Assembly (NCBI RefSeq): GCF_001487105.1
Contig: NZ_LN913000.1
Coordinates: forward strand, 62,001 to 126,000
Direction of reading: 5' to 3'
Length of the DNA stretch: 64,000 nt
Source: Mediterraneibacter massiliensis
GTDB lineage: Bacteria > Bacillota > Clostridia > Lachnospirales > Lachnospiraceae
The position numbers and the translations under genes were made by a program. Shown piece by piece: positions 26,447 through 35,599 of the stretch. The first letter of the stretch is position 1. Every line of letters begins with the position of its first letter. Below the pieces are notes generated by a model. It was not told where the DNA came from, searched no databases, and was given only the letters and a program-made list of their open reading frames with translations.

Positions 26447-27793
26447 ATGGAAGCAGCCATAAAGAGAATACTTCCGCACAGTGCGGAAGCGGAGCAGGCA
26501 GTTGTCGGTGCCATGTTGATGAACAAAGACGCGATCATCGCGGCTTCCGAGATCGTGACCGGCGACGACTTCTATCAATCAGCATATGGGATCCTGTTTG
26601 ACGCTATGGTGGAATTGTTTCAGGCAGGGAAGCCGGTAGATCTGATCACCCTGCAGGAACACTTAAAAGAAAAGAATGTACCGCCGGAAGTAAGCGGGAT
26701 GGAATTCGTCAGAGAGTTGATCGCAAATGTACAGACCTCTGCCAATGTGAAATACTATGCGCAGATCGTGCAGGAAAAGTCGATCTTGAGAAAGATGATA
26801 AAGATCAATGAAGAGATCGCCAATACCTGTTACCTGGAAAATCAACCGTTAGAAACGATTCTGGAACGGGCGGAAAAAGGGATCTTTGAGCTTGCGGAGC
26901 ATGGAAGTGTACAGGAATACACACCGATCAAGCAAGTTGTGCTCAATGCGCTGGACGTCATAGAAAAGGCTTCTAAGACAAAGGGCACCGTGACAGGGAT
27001 TCCGACAGGTTTTATTGATCTGGATTACAAATTGTCGGGTCTGCAGCGTTCTGACCTGGTTCTGATCGCAGCCCGTCCTTCTATGGGGAAGACGGCGTTT
27101 GTACTGAATATCGCGCAGCATGTGGCTTTCAGGCAAAATCTTGCTGTTGCTATCTTCAGTCTGGAGATGTCAAAAGAACAGCTGGTAAACCGTTTGTTTT
27201 CATTGGAGTCCCATGTAGATGCGCAGGTATTGCGTACGGGGAATCTAAAGGATACAGACTGGGAAAAGCTGATCGAAGGGGCCGGTACGATTGGAAAATC
27301 TAAAATGATCATCGATGACACATCAGGCATATCTATTGCGGAGATGCGTTCAAAGTGCCGCAAATATAAGCTGGAGATGGGGTTGGATCTGATCATCATC
27401 GACTACCTTCAGCTGATGAGCGGAAGCGGTGGGAGAAGCAACGAGAGCCGCCAGCAGGAGATTTCGGAAATCTCCCGTTCTTTGAAGGGTCTGGCTAGGG
27501 AACTCAATGTCCCGGTCATTGCGCTGTCACAGCTGAGCCGGGCGGTGGAGCAAAGAACAGATAAGCGTCCCATGCTTTCGGATCTGCGTGAGTCTGGGGC
27601 GATTGAGCAGGATGCGGATGTATGTATGTTTATTTACAGAGAAGATTACTATATTCCGGATACAGAAGATAAAAATATTGCAGAGATCATCATTGCGAAG
27701 CAGCGCAACGGCCCGGTAGGAACCGTGCGGCTTGCCTGGATGCCGCAGTACACGAGATTTGGGAATGAACTGCGGCAGCAGGATCGTATGTGA
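26447..27793 (+). CDS. dnaB: Replicative DNA helicase
   Basis: This is the hexameric helicase that unwinds DNA at the fork. The N-terminal primase-binding domain (PHSAEAEQAVVGAMLMNKDA) is joined by a linker to a RecA-like motor with Walker A ARPSMGKTAFVLN, Walker B LDLIIIDYLQLM and RQQEISEISRSLKGLA. At 448 residues with no intein it is standard. It is last in the gdpP-rplI-dnaB operon and followed by a strong terminator. Confidence 0.97.
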   Translation: MEAAIKRILPHSAEAEQAVVGAMLMNKDAIIAASEIVTGDDFYQSAYGILFDAMVELFQAGKPVDLITLQEHLKEKNVPPEVSGMEFVRELIANVQTSANVKYYAQIVQEKSILRKMIKINEEIANTCYLENQPLETILERAEKGIFELAEHGSVQEYTPIKQVVLNALDVIEKASKTKGTVTGIPTGFIDLDYKLSGLQRSDLVLIAARPSMGKTAFVLNIAQHVAFRQNLAVAIFSLEMSKEQLVNRLFSLESHVDAQVLRTGNLKDTDWEKLIEGAGTIGKSKMIIDDTSGISIAEMRSKCRKYKLEMGLDLIIIDYLQLMSGSGGRSNESRQQEISEISRSLKGLARELNVPVIALSQLSRAVEQRTDKRPMLSDLRESGAIEQDADVCMFIYREDYYIPDTEDKNIAEIIIAKQRNGPVGTVRLAWMPQYTRFGNELRQQDRM

Positions 27794-27794
27794 A

Positions 27795-27842
27795 AAAAGC
27801 ACAGCTGACAGAGTGCGAACTTGTCGGCTGTGCTTTTTATTT
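27795..27842 (+). terminator. Terminator after dnaB
   Basis: GCACAGCTGACA pairs with TGTCGGCTGTGC (one G-T pair) around a 10-base loop and is followed by TTTTTATTTT. Confidence 0.9.
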
Positions 27843-27938
27843 TACGAAAAAATGTACGAAAAATATTAGCGAAAATATTATAGTAATGACTGAAAAGTTG
27901 TGCGATTTGTCGGAAAATACTTTCGTTATTTGCAGATA

Positions 27939-27967
27939 TTGCAATATAAACTGCGCAATAATATAAT
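27939..27967 (+). promoter_or_regulatory. Promoter of the nucleoside/ribose cluster
   Basis: TTGCAA (27939-27944), a 17-base spacer and perfect TATAAT (27962-27967) lie 47 bases before the LacI-ribokinase start. Confidence 0.75.
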
Positions 27968-28014
27968 CGGAATTGTTAAAAGACAATAAAAATTTTAACG
28001 GAAAAGGATACAAA

Positions 28015-29940
28015 ATGAATATTCAGGAAATTGCAAAACTGGCTGGTGTTTCGGTCTCAACTGTATCGAAAGTGATGAATGGAAAAGACAAAGATATCAG
28101 TGAAAAAACAAGGAAAAAAGTTTTACAGATCATTAAAGATACTAGTTATATGCCTTATGCGAAATATAGAGCGAAGGAAGGATTGATCAATCGATTTATC
28201 GGTTTGATCATTGAGAAAAATAATCCGTATTACGCAGAACTGATAGCGTTTGTAGAAGAAGCACTCCGTGTACGTGATTTTTATCTTATTGTTTATACGA
28301 TAGATTCTAGTGAAGAAGAAATCGAAAAAACTCTCAATGAATTACAGAAGCGAGGTGTGCCGGGGGTCATCATAGACAGTCCAAAGGTGATCCTAAGCAG
28401 TACGGAAGAATGTAAACTGGTTTACTTAGCTCACACAGGGAACTTTGAAAGCGAGCAGAAAAATACATTTTACTATCGTTGTTATGATGCCGGAAGACTT
28501 GCGGCGAAAACGCTTTTTGAAGCGGGGCATCAGAAAATCAGCTGTATGCTTCTGGAAACAGAAAAAACGATATTGGATGGTGTGGAAGCTGTTTCCAGAG
28601 AAAGAAACCATCGAAAAGAGTTTATTACTTCATACATTGCAAATTCAAAAGAGGAGATTTATCAAAACGCGCTTGAAATCTGTGTCGGCGACAATGCAAC
28701 GGCTGTAATTTGTTCAGATGCCGAAATGGCGGGAGCGATTGTCGAGTATGCAAAGAAGATCGGTTTGAAAATACCAGAAGAATGTTCCCTTCTCTGTACA
28801 AGAGATCAAGAAGTTTTGAAATATCTTGCAGGAGGGATTTCAGCGATTGATTATCCGATTCATCAGATTGCGGAAGACGCTGTGTCGCATTTATTGAAAA
28901 TGATAATTGAGAAGCAGGAAAGCGAGATCGCAAGACGATTTTTTCCGGAACTGCATGAGAGAAACAGCATTTGGAATATTTGCGCAGAATCAAAGACGGA
29001 AAAAATCATTGTTATTGGAAGTATGAATATGGATAACAGCATTGAAGGCACGCTTACACCTGTAAATGGAGAGACAACGATCGCGACAAATATTCTGATG
29101 ATGCCGGGCGGCAAAGGCGCCAATCAGGCAGTCGGTGTTGGAAGGCTGGGCGGGGCCTCCTATATGATAGGGAAAATCGGTAAAGATGTTGACGGCAGAA
29201 GAATATACAAAAGTCTGATCGACAATAGTGTTCGAACAGAAGGAGTTGAATTTGATGAGCATGCATCCAGTGGCAAAGCATTTGTCCATATTGATAAAAA
29301 AGGCGAAAACGCAATTGTCGTATATAGAGGAGCCAATGGAAATCTGGATGAAGCACAATTGAGAAGACATGAGGATCTGTTTAAAAGCGCGAAGTATTGT
29401 CTGCTATCTTGTGAGTTATCCGGGGATATTTTAATTGCTGCAAAAAATATATGTAAAATAAATGGTGTTGAAATTATTTTAAAGCCTTCAGCGATAGAAA
29501 ACATCGGAGAAGATTTTCTTGAAGGAATTGAGTATATTGTTCCAAATGAAAAAGAAATGGAAAGGATTTATCCAACAGACGACCTGAACCTGGAGGAAAG
29601 AGCCGAAAAACTTTTAGAACTTGGAGTGAAAAATATAATTGTTACACGCGGAAGACAGGGAGTCTACTTAAAAAATAAGCAGTATTCAAAATATTTTGAT
29701 AAAAATCCATTTACTGCGATAGATTCGACAGGAGGCGCTGATGCATTTATCAGTGCGATGGCGGTTTCCCTCAGCGAAGGAAGAGATTTGATATATTCAA
29801 TTGTATATGCATCATATGCAGCCGGTATAACGGTAACACGTTATGGTGTACAGGAAGCACTGCCGGATCGAAAGACAATGCATATCTATCATGATGAAAT
29901 TGAAAGGCAATATAGAAAGGAAAAGGACGGAGGGGACTGA
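28015..29940 (+). CDS. LacI-type regulator fused to a ribokinase-family kinase
   Basis: A single 641-residue chain joins two complete families. Residues 1-50 are a LacI helix-turn-helix (MNIQEIAKLAGVSVSTVSKV). Residues about 58-325 are the sugar-binding repressor domain (RFIGLIIEKNNPYYAELIAF). From about residue 329 a PfkB kinase follows, with IVIGSMNMDNS, MMPGGKGANQAVGVGRLGG and DSTGGADAF, which keeps the catalytic Asp though the usual GAGD reads GGAD. The ATG at 28015 was chosen over an upstream non-ATG start. It sits four bases from a separate ribokinase gene, so the fused kinase may sense or modify ligand. No frameshift is needed for the fusion. Confidence 0.88.
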   Translation: MNIQEIAKLAGVSVSTVSKVMNGKDKDISEKTRKKVLQIIKDTSYMPYAKYRAKEGLINRFIGLIIEKNNPYYAELIAFVEEALRVRDFYLIVYTIDSSEEEIEKTLNELQKRGVPGVIIDSPKVILSSTEECKLVYLAHTGNFESEQKNTFYYRCYDAGRLAAKTLFEAGHQKISCMLLETEKTILDGVEAVSRERNHRKEFITSYIANSKEEIYQNALEICVGDNATAVICSDAEMAGAIVEYAKKIGLKIPEECSLLCTRDQEVLKYLAGGISAIDYPIHQIAEDAVSHLLKMIIEKQESEIARRFFPELHERNSIWNICAESKTEKIIVIGSMNMDNSIEGTLTPVNGETTIATNILMMPGGKGANQAVGVGRLGGASYMIGKIGKDVDGRRIYKSLIDNSVRTEGVEFDEHASSGKAFVHIDKKGENAIVVYRGANGNLDEAQLRRHEDLFKSAKYCLLSCELSGDILIAAKNICKINGVEIILKPSAIENIGEDFLEGIEYIVPNEKEMERIYPTDDLNLEERAEKLLELGVKNIIVTRGRQGVYLKNKQYSKYFDKNPFTAIDSTGGADAFISAMAVSLSEGRDLIYSIVYASYAAGITVTRYGVQEALPDRKTMHIYHDEIERQYRKEKDGGD

Positions 29941-29942
29941 AA

Positions 29943-30860
29943 ATGAAAAAGATAATGGTACTGGGAAGCTTGAACATGGATTTTGTGATTAGCGTAAAAG
30001 AGATGCCCCAGGTCGGTGAAACGATTCTTGGAAAAGATGTTCAGTTGGTTCCGGGCGGAAAAGGAGCGAATCAGGCATATGCTGCCGGTAAATTGGGCGG
30101 AAATGTTATGATGATGGGCGCTGTGGGAAAGGATCTGTATGGGGACAAGCTTTTAAATAATTTAAGCCGGGTGCATGTGGATACGAGCGCCATCCAGAAA
30201 TTGGATGATGTTCCGACAGGCCAGGCGTTTGTATCCGTTTATGACACCGGGGATAATTCCATTATTGTAATACAGGGTTCAAATGGCTGTGTTGATCGAG
30301 CAATGGTTGATGCGAATAGGAAATACCTTGATGAATGCGAATACATTATTATGCAGTTGGAGATACCGCTGGAAACAGTTCGATATGTGAAAGATCTGGC
30401 GGTGAGCAAAGGAAAGAAAGTGATAATCGATCCGGCGCCGGCAGTGCCAGATCTGCCGGATGAATTTTGGAAAAATGTTACATTGATCAAGCCAAATGAA
30501 ACAGAGATAGGAATACTTACAGGGAGAAAAGTTTCTACAGTGGAAGACGCAAAAGAAGCCGCTAAAATTCTTGTGGGAAAAGGGGTAGAGACTGTAATCG
30601 TTACATTGGGCGGAGATGGCTGCTTATTGGTAGATAAAGAAAATGAAAAATATTTTCCGGCCAATAAAGTCGAATGTATAGACACGACAGCTGCAGGTGA
30701 TAGTTTTATTGCATCATTGGTTGTAGCATTGAGCGAAGGCAAGGATTACGAAAATGCGATCGCTTTTGCTCAGAAGGTTTCGTCAATTGTAGTTACACGA
30801 CAGGGCGCGCAGACATCTATTCCGTGCAGAACAGAGATACAGGATGGTGAAAACGATTGA
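29943..30860 (+). CDS. rbsK: Ribokinase
   Basis: This cytoplasmic PfkB-family kinase phosphorylates ribose to ribose 5-phosphate. In its 305 residues it has GSLNMDFVISVKEMPQVGET, VPGGKGANQAYAAGKLGG, IIDPAPA, and DTTAAGDSF carrying the catalytic Asp. It follows the fused regulator directly and overlaps the next start (TTGA at 30857-30860). A nucleoside hydrolase two genes down would supply ribose, giving a consistent salvage route. A related pentose substrate remains possible. Confidence 0.87.
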   Translation: MKKIMVLGSLNMDFVISVKEMPQVGETILGKDVQLVPGGKGANQAYAAGKLGGNVMMMGAVGKDLYGDKLLNNLSRVHVDTSAIQKLDDVPTGQAFVSVYDTGDNSIIVIQGSNGCVDRAMVDANRKYLDECEYIIMQLEIPLETVRYVKDLAVSKGKKVIIDPAPAVPDLPDEFWKNVTLIKPNETEIGILTGRKVSTVEDAKEAAKILVGKGVETVIVTLGGDGCLLVDKENEKYFPANKVECIDTTAAGDSFIASLVVALSEGKDYENAIAFAQKVSSIVVTRQGAQTSIPCRTEIQDGEND

Positions 30861-32386
30861 AAATCAGAAAGAACGTATTCTTTCCAACTGTGCTTGTGAT
30901 TTTGGTGTTTTTAATTCTTTATGTGGTAGACGCTGAACGCTTTGATCGCGGACTGGAGTTTTTAAATAGTAGTTTAAATGCCACTTTTGGAGGCGTGTAT
31001 TTAATCATCGCGCTTTTTCTGGTCATTGTTTCGGTGCTCGTCTTATTTTCCAAAATGGGAAAAATGACGATCGGCGGAGAAGGAGCAAAGCCGCTTTTAT
31101 CAACCGTAAACTGGTTTACAGTTGTTCTTTGTACAACAATAGCGGCCGGCTTGATCTTCTGGGGCTCCTCGGAGCCGGTGTTTCATCTGATGGCACCGCC
31201 TGAGTTTGCGGACGTTGAACCGGGAACGCATGCTTCAGCAGTATTTTCGATGACAACGATGTTTCTGCATTGGACGATCACTCCGTATGCAATATATGGA
31301 ATACCGGCATTGATGTTTGCAATTGCGGTATACAACGAGAAGAAACCTTTTAGTTTTTCTTCTTGTATTTCAGGAGTATTTCCAAAAGCAGGGACTCCGG
31401 TGAGTGCATCCATCATAGATTCTATGTGTGTGTTTGCGACAGTTATGGGAATGATCGCATCCTTAGGTCAGGGGATTCTGAGTATTGCGGGAGGAATTAC
31501 ACAGATCACAGGAAATAATAGTACAAAGGCGATGTGGACGTTGATCGGTGTTGCGATTGCGATTGTTTTTACCTTATCGGCATGCAGTGGTGTGTTAAAA
31601 GGAATTAAATGGATTTCCAATATCAATACGGGATTTCTGTTGGCACTGCTGGTTATGGTATTTCTGGTAGGACCTACCTCATATATTGTGCAGTTATCTT
31701 TAGAGTCATTTGGAGTCTATGTGGATAACTTCTTTACAAGAAGTCTGATGATAGGGGCAGGAACGGGAAGTGACTGGTCGTATTTCTGGACAATCTCTAC
31801 ATTTGCCAATTGGATGGCGTGGGCGCCTATTACAGGAATGTTTCTTGGAAAGATTGCTTACGGACATTCAGTCCGCAAGTTTATTGCCATCAATATAGGA
31901 GCAGCGGCTATGTGTTCTGGGCTTTGGATCAATGTATTCGGCGGAACGTCCATTTATCAGCAGTTAAATGGCGTTGAAATATATGAAACAATGCAGACAG
32001 CAGGAACAGAAAGTGCTGTATACGAAATGTTAAAAGCGCTTCCGTTTGGAAATATCTTAATACCGCTTCTTGTGTTTGCGGTTGCATTGTCAGTGATTAC
32101 AGCGGCAGATTCAACAACCAATGTTTTGGGAGATTTGTGCTGTACAGTTGATGATACAGGGACCTGCATTGATGGAGAACAGCAGGGAAAAAGCAATAAA
32201 AATTTAAATCTGGTAAAGATTGTTTGGGGGCTTCTTCTGGGAAGCATGTCGGTGATCATGATTTGCTTCAAGGGGGTGGCAGGCGTAAAAATGATCTCCA
32301 TGATCGGAGGTCTTCCGGCGGTAATTTTGCTATTGCTGTCAGGAATAGGACTTTTAAAAGTAACATTTAGGTATTTGCGGGAGTAA
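30857..32386 (+). CDS. BCCT-family transporter
   Basis: This membrane protein of 509 residues with about 12 helices belongs to the betaine/carnitine/choline transporter family, as shown by AAGLIFWGSSEPVFHL and the later DWSYFWTISTFANWMAWAP. The start is a TTG overlapping the ribokinase stop, so translation is coupled. Members normally carry quaternary ammonium compounds. Here the gene lies between ribokinase and nucleoside hydrolase, an unusual partner set. The cargo could be a nucleoside-like or betaine-type molecule. The tryptophan box of classic BCCT members appears only partly. Confidence 0.85.
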   Translation: MKIRKNVFFPTVLVILVFLILYVVDAERFDRGLEFLNSSLNATFGGVYLIIALFLVIVSVLVLFSKMGKMTIGGEGAKPLLSTVNWFTVVLCTTIAAGLIFWGSSEPVFHLMAPPEFADVEPGTHASAVFSMTTMFLHWTITPYAIYGIPALMFAIAVYNEKKPFSFSSCISGVFPKAGTPVSASIIDSMCVFATVMGMIASLGQGILSIAGGITQITGNNSTKAMWTLIGVAIAIVFTLSACSGVLKGIKWISNINTGFLLALLVMVFLVGPTSYIVQLSLESFGVYVDNFFTRSLMIGAGTGSDWSYFWTISTFANWMAWAPITGMFLGKIAYGHSVRKFIAINIGAAAMCSGLWINVFGGTSIYQQLNGVEIYETMQTAGTESAVYEMLKALPFGNILIPLLVFAVALSVITAADSTTNVLGDLCCTVDDTGTCIDGEQQGKSNKNLNLVKIVWGLLLGSMSVIMICFKGVAGVKMISMIGGLPAVILLLLSGIGLLKVTFRYLRE

Positions 32387-32456
32387 GCCCGTTGATGCAT
32401 AGAAGGTTTTTCAAAAAGAAACAAAATCATATTTCAGAAATGGGAGGTAACAAAAA

Positions 32457-33407
32457 ATGAGTGAAACAAAAAGAATTCCTATCGTGATGGATTTTGACAC
32501 AGGTACAGATGATGCAATTGCATTGATTTCAGCGCTGATGCACAGAGATATTCTTGATATTTGCGCAATTACAGCAGTAGCAGGAAATGTACCTATCGAG
32601 GGGACCGCAGCAAACACATTGAATATCGTAGATATGCTTGGACATACAGATATTCCAGTGGCAAAAGGAGCAGCAGCGCCGTTAAAGAGAGAACTGCATT
32701 GTGCGATCTCACATGGGAAAACAGGACTTGGGGATGTGGTTGTACCGGATTCAGAAAGAGATTTTTATGAAAAAGACGCAGCGGATACGATTTATGAGGC
32801 AGCAGTGAAACACAAAGGGGAATTGATTGTTTTGGCAACAGGCCCACAAACGAATATGGCACTTGCAATCCAGCGTCATCCGGAAATTGTAGACATGATC
32901 AAACGAGTTTATATCATGGGCGGATGTCTTGTAGGTGGAAATATGACACAGGCTTCAGAGTTTAATGCTTATGTTGACCCGGAAGCAATCCAGATCCTGT
33001 TCCGTTCCGGTTTGGATATTGTGATGGTAGGTCTTGATGTAACACTTCAGACAGAATTACCGATGTGGGTAAAAGATAAACTTGCTGCATTACCTTCCAA
33101 AGAAGCAAAATTAGCCGTTCAGGTTATGAACTTTATGCTTCGCAGAAACAAAGATTTTGGATTTGACGTTGCAAATCTCCATGATGTAGTTGCATTTTGT
33201 GCAATCGTTCATCCAGAAGTGTTGAAACTTAAGAGATATTATGTGGATGTCGAGACAGAAGGTACAATTACGCGCGGAATGACAGTGGCAGATTTCAGAG
33301 ATGTTTGCCCGGAAAAAGAAAAAAATGTGGATTGTGCGGAAGATATTGATGTTGACGCATTTTGGAGCTGGTTTGTTAAGATTTTTGAAGAGAGAGGAAC
33401 GGTGTAA
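32457..33407 (+). CDS. Inosine/uridine-preferring nucleoside hydrolase
   Basis: This cytoplasmic enzyme of 316 residues splits ribonucleosides into base and ribose. The calcium-binding aspartate cluster is seen in MDFDTGTDDAIAL (usual form DTDPGxDDA), followed by VAGNVPIEGTAANTL, TGPQTNMALAI and the late LHDVVAF that supplies a further ligand. GGAGG site at 32442-32447. Together with the ribokinase it forms a nucleoside-to-ribose-5-phosphate path. Base preference cannot be told. Confidence 0.9.
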   Translation: MSETKRIPIVMDFDTGTDDAIALISALMHRDILDICAITAVAGNVPIEGTAANTLNIVDMLGHTDIPVAKGAAAPLKRELHCAISHGKTGLGDVVVPDSERDFYEKDAADTIYEAAVKHKGELIVLATGPQTNMALAIQRHPEIVDMIKRVYIMGGCLVGGNMTQASEFNAYVDPEAIQILFRSGLDIVMVGLDVTLQTELPMWVKDKLAALPSKEAKLAVQVMNFMLRRNKDFGFDVANLHDVVAFCAIVHPEVLKLKRYYVDVETEGTITRGMTVADFRDVCPEKEKNVDCAEDIDVDAFWSWFVKIFEERGTV

Positions 33408-33412
33408 AGCAT

Positions 33413-34660
33413 ATGGCACAAAGTAGAAAAAAAATGTGGCTGATGTTACTTGTTATTTCCTTTGGCGGAAGTATCATTTACATCTTCCCGTATTTACAGT
33501 ATACGTTTTATGACAGCATGATGGCGGAATTGAATTTCACACATACACAGATGGGAAATATCATGTCTATATATGGAGCATTGAACTTAATTGCTTATTT
33601 TATGGGTGGAATTATAGCAGACCGTTTTTCAAGCCGTAAATTGATTACATTTTCATTGGTAGTTACAGGTATTACAGGATTTTGGTTTGCAACTTTCCCA
33701 TCGTATATTTCTATGATGGTCATCAGTGTGATCTGGTCATTTACTACAATTTTCACATACTGGCCGGCGGTTATTAAGGCAGTCAATCAGCTGGGAGAAA
33801 GTGATGTACAGGGAAGACTTTTTGGCTTCCGTGAAGCGCTCAACTCTTTGGGTGCGTTGATCTTCTCTTCAACAGCAATGTGGATTTTTACAAAGAGTGG
33901 AGAAAACTTTAAAAACGTAGTTATTTTCTATAGTATTGTATACGTAGTAATCGGTATCGTTAGCTTTATCTTCCTTCCACATGATAAGGGGGAAGAAAAG
34001 AAGGAAAAAGTAAATCTTTTCGCAGGTTTAGGTTATGTTTTAAAGAGCCCTATGATCTGGACAATTGGTTTTGTGATTTTCTTCGGTTACGCAGTTGGTT
34101 CTATCATGGGAAGACTTACACCATATTTGACCTCCGTATTTAAGATGGGTGTCACAACAGCAGGAATTGTTGGGATTATCAATACATATGGCGTGGGAAA
34201 TGTCGGAGCTGTTGCAGGTGGTCTTATTACAGATAAAATGAAATCCTCAACAAGATTTCTTAGATGGTGTTTTGCGATCATGGCAGTTCTCCTCGTTATC
34301 TTCGTTGCAGTACCCGGTATCCCATCACTCCTTATGGTCGCTATTATCATGGGACTTTCGATCAGACTTGTGCAGACAGCTGTCAGAGGCGTGTACTTTG
34401 TACCGTTGGATGAAGCAAAGATTCCGGCTAAATATATGGGGACAGCAGCAGGTGTTGTAAGTGTTATCGGCTTTGCGCCGGACGCATTTTTGTTTACGGT
34501 ATACGGAAAAATAATTGATAGTATGTCAGAAGTTGCCGGATACAAAGTAATGTTTGGTTCCTTGATCGGATTCTGTGTAGTTGGCTTTGTTTTAACAACT
34601 GTATTGATCAAAATGTTTAAGAAACGTACTGCAGAAGTAGGGGCGGCAAGTGCTGAATAG
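33413..34660 (+). CDS. Major facilitator superfamily transporter
   Basis: This inner-membrane carrier of 415 residues has 12 predicted helices. The loop between helices 2 and 3 reads GGIIADRFSSRK, the MFS signature. It starts six bases after the nucleoside hydrolase stop and is clearly in the same operon, making it a plausible importer of nucleosides or ribose. I cannot place it in a named subfamily from sequence alone. Confidence 0.85.
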   Translation: MAQSRKKMWLMLLVISFGGSIIYIFPYLQYTFYDSMMAELNFTHTQMGNIMSIYGALNLIAYFMGGIIADRFSSRKLITFSLVVTGITGFWFATFPSYISMMVISVIWSFTTIFTYWPAVIKAVNQLGESDVQGRLFGFREALNSLGALIFSSTAMWIFTKSGENFKNVVIFYSIVYVVIGIVSFIFLPHDKGEEKKEKVNLFAGLGYVLKSPMIWTIGFVIFFGYAVGSIMGRLTPYLTSVFKMGVTTAGIVGIINTYGVGNVGAVAGGLITDKMKSSTRFLRWCFAIMAVLLVIFVAVPGIPSLLMVAIIMGLSIRLVQTAVRGVYFVPLDEAKIPAKYMGTAAGVVSVIGFAPDAFLFTVYGKIIDSMSEVAGYKVMFGSLIGFCVVGFVLTTVLIKMFKKRTAEVGAASAE

Positions 34661-34735
34661 AGCGTATTAAATTGTAGATGGAAAAATGAAATAGGCGGAT
34701 CGGTATAACGATCAAATTATCGATAAGAACATTAT

Positions 34736-34770
34736 GGAGCATATCGCAAAAGTGATATGCTCCGTTTTGT
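34736..34770 (+). terminator. Terminator of the nucleoside/ribose operon
   Basis: A perfect 10-bp stem (GGAGCATATC / GATATGCTCC) with an 8-base loop is followed by GTTTTGTT. Confidence 0.75.
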
Positions 34771-34812
34771 TATCATATATACGAATAGTGTGCTTCTTAT
34801 TTTATATATGGC

Positions 34813-35415
34813 CTAAGTAAGCATCTTTTTGAATTTCATGAGGGGATTGATTTTTACAGCTTCTTTGCGGTTTGCCTGCTGCTGCCGTATGAGGCAGTCG
34901 AGTTTGCGGAAGTGTTCTTCCTCCTGCCGTTCTTTTGCCTGGAAGAGAAAATCCATTTCACGTATCACATCCGTGGTGACAGATCTGCTGATTTCTTTTT
35001 TTAGTGTTTCGTTGTTGGCAGATACGACATCCGTCAGAACATCGCCGATCAGAGAACGCACTTGTTCTAATTGTGTGATTGGAATGACCTCGGCTGCAGT
35101 GCTTGTCGATACCGCTGAGGCAGGCAATGCAGATCCTGTGGCAATTTCCTCTTTTTCTGTTTCCGCCGCTTTTAGCTTCATGCGGGTCTTGGTCAGTTCA
35201 GGTATCAAGGGTTTTAAATCTTTTAAAAGCATACCTTCATCTTTTAGTTTTTTTATACAGCAAAACAGTTGTATATCCTCTTTGGTATAATATCGGTGTC
35301 CCATTTCCGTGCGTCCAATCTTCAGATCCAGTTCTTCTTCCCAGTATCTTAATACATGAGATTCCACTGCGACTTGTTTAGCGGCTTCGGAAATCATAAA
35401 TCTGACTTCACCCAT
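34813..35415 (-). CDS. MerR-like DNA-binding protein
   Basis: This 200-residue protein has an N-terminal MerR-type winged helix (MISEAAKQVAVESHVLRYWE, then MGHRYYTKEDIQLF). A middle part rich in Ala/Glu/Ser follows, and a C-terminal charged helix (EMDFLFQAKERQEEEHFRKL) is likely a coiled coil. It has no metal-binding cysteine pair, so it is not a classical metal or SoxR-type sensor. It is monocistronic, with its own extended -10 (TGCTATAAT, read on the minus strand at 35470-35478). Similar proteins in Clostridia have unknown targets. Confidence 0.75.
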   Translation of the reverse strand: MGEVRFMISEAAKQVAVESHVLRYWEEELDLKIGRTEMGHRYYTKEDIQLFCCIKKLKDEGMLLKDLKPLIPELTKTRMKLKAAETEKEEIATGSALPASAVSTSTAAEVIPITQLEQVRSLIGDVLTDVVSANNETLKKEISRSVTTDVIREMDFLFQAKERQEEEHFRKLDCLIRQQQANRKEAVKINPLMKFKKMLT

Positions 35416-35469
35416 TCACTATTATACCTCCTTAAAACAATCTGAGAGCATGTCCATCAGTCTGGTACT

Positions 35470-35478
35470 ATTATAGCA
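35470..35478 (-). promoter_or_regulatory. Extended -10 promoter of the MerR-like gene
   Basis: On the minus strand the sequence reads TG-C-TATAAT, about 55 bases before the start codon. Confidence 0.5.
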
Positions 35479-35542
35479 TAGGTATCCGTACTATATAGAA
35501 GGAATCGTTCGTCAAATTCTGTCAGCAGAGGACAGAAAATAA

Positions 35543-35576
35543 ACAGGACTCCAAATAGGATCGGGGTCCTGTTTTA
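35543..35576 (-). terminator. Terminator after the unknown Cys-rich-ended gene
   Basis: AAACAGGAC and GTCCTGTTT form a stem around a 16-base loop. Read leftward it is followed by a T-rich stretch, so it ends the gene at 35600. Confidence 0.65.
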
Positions 35577-35599
35577 AATCGTTATAAGAATGGAAAGCT

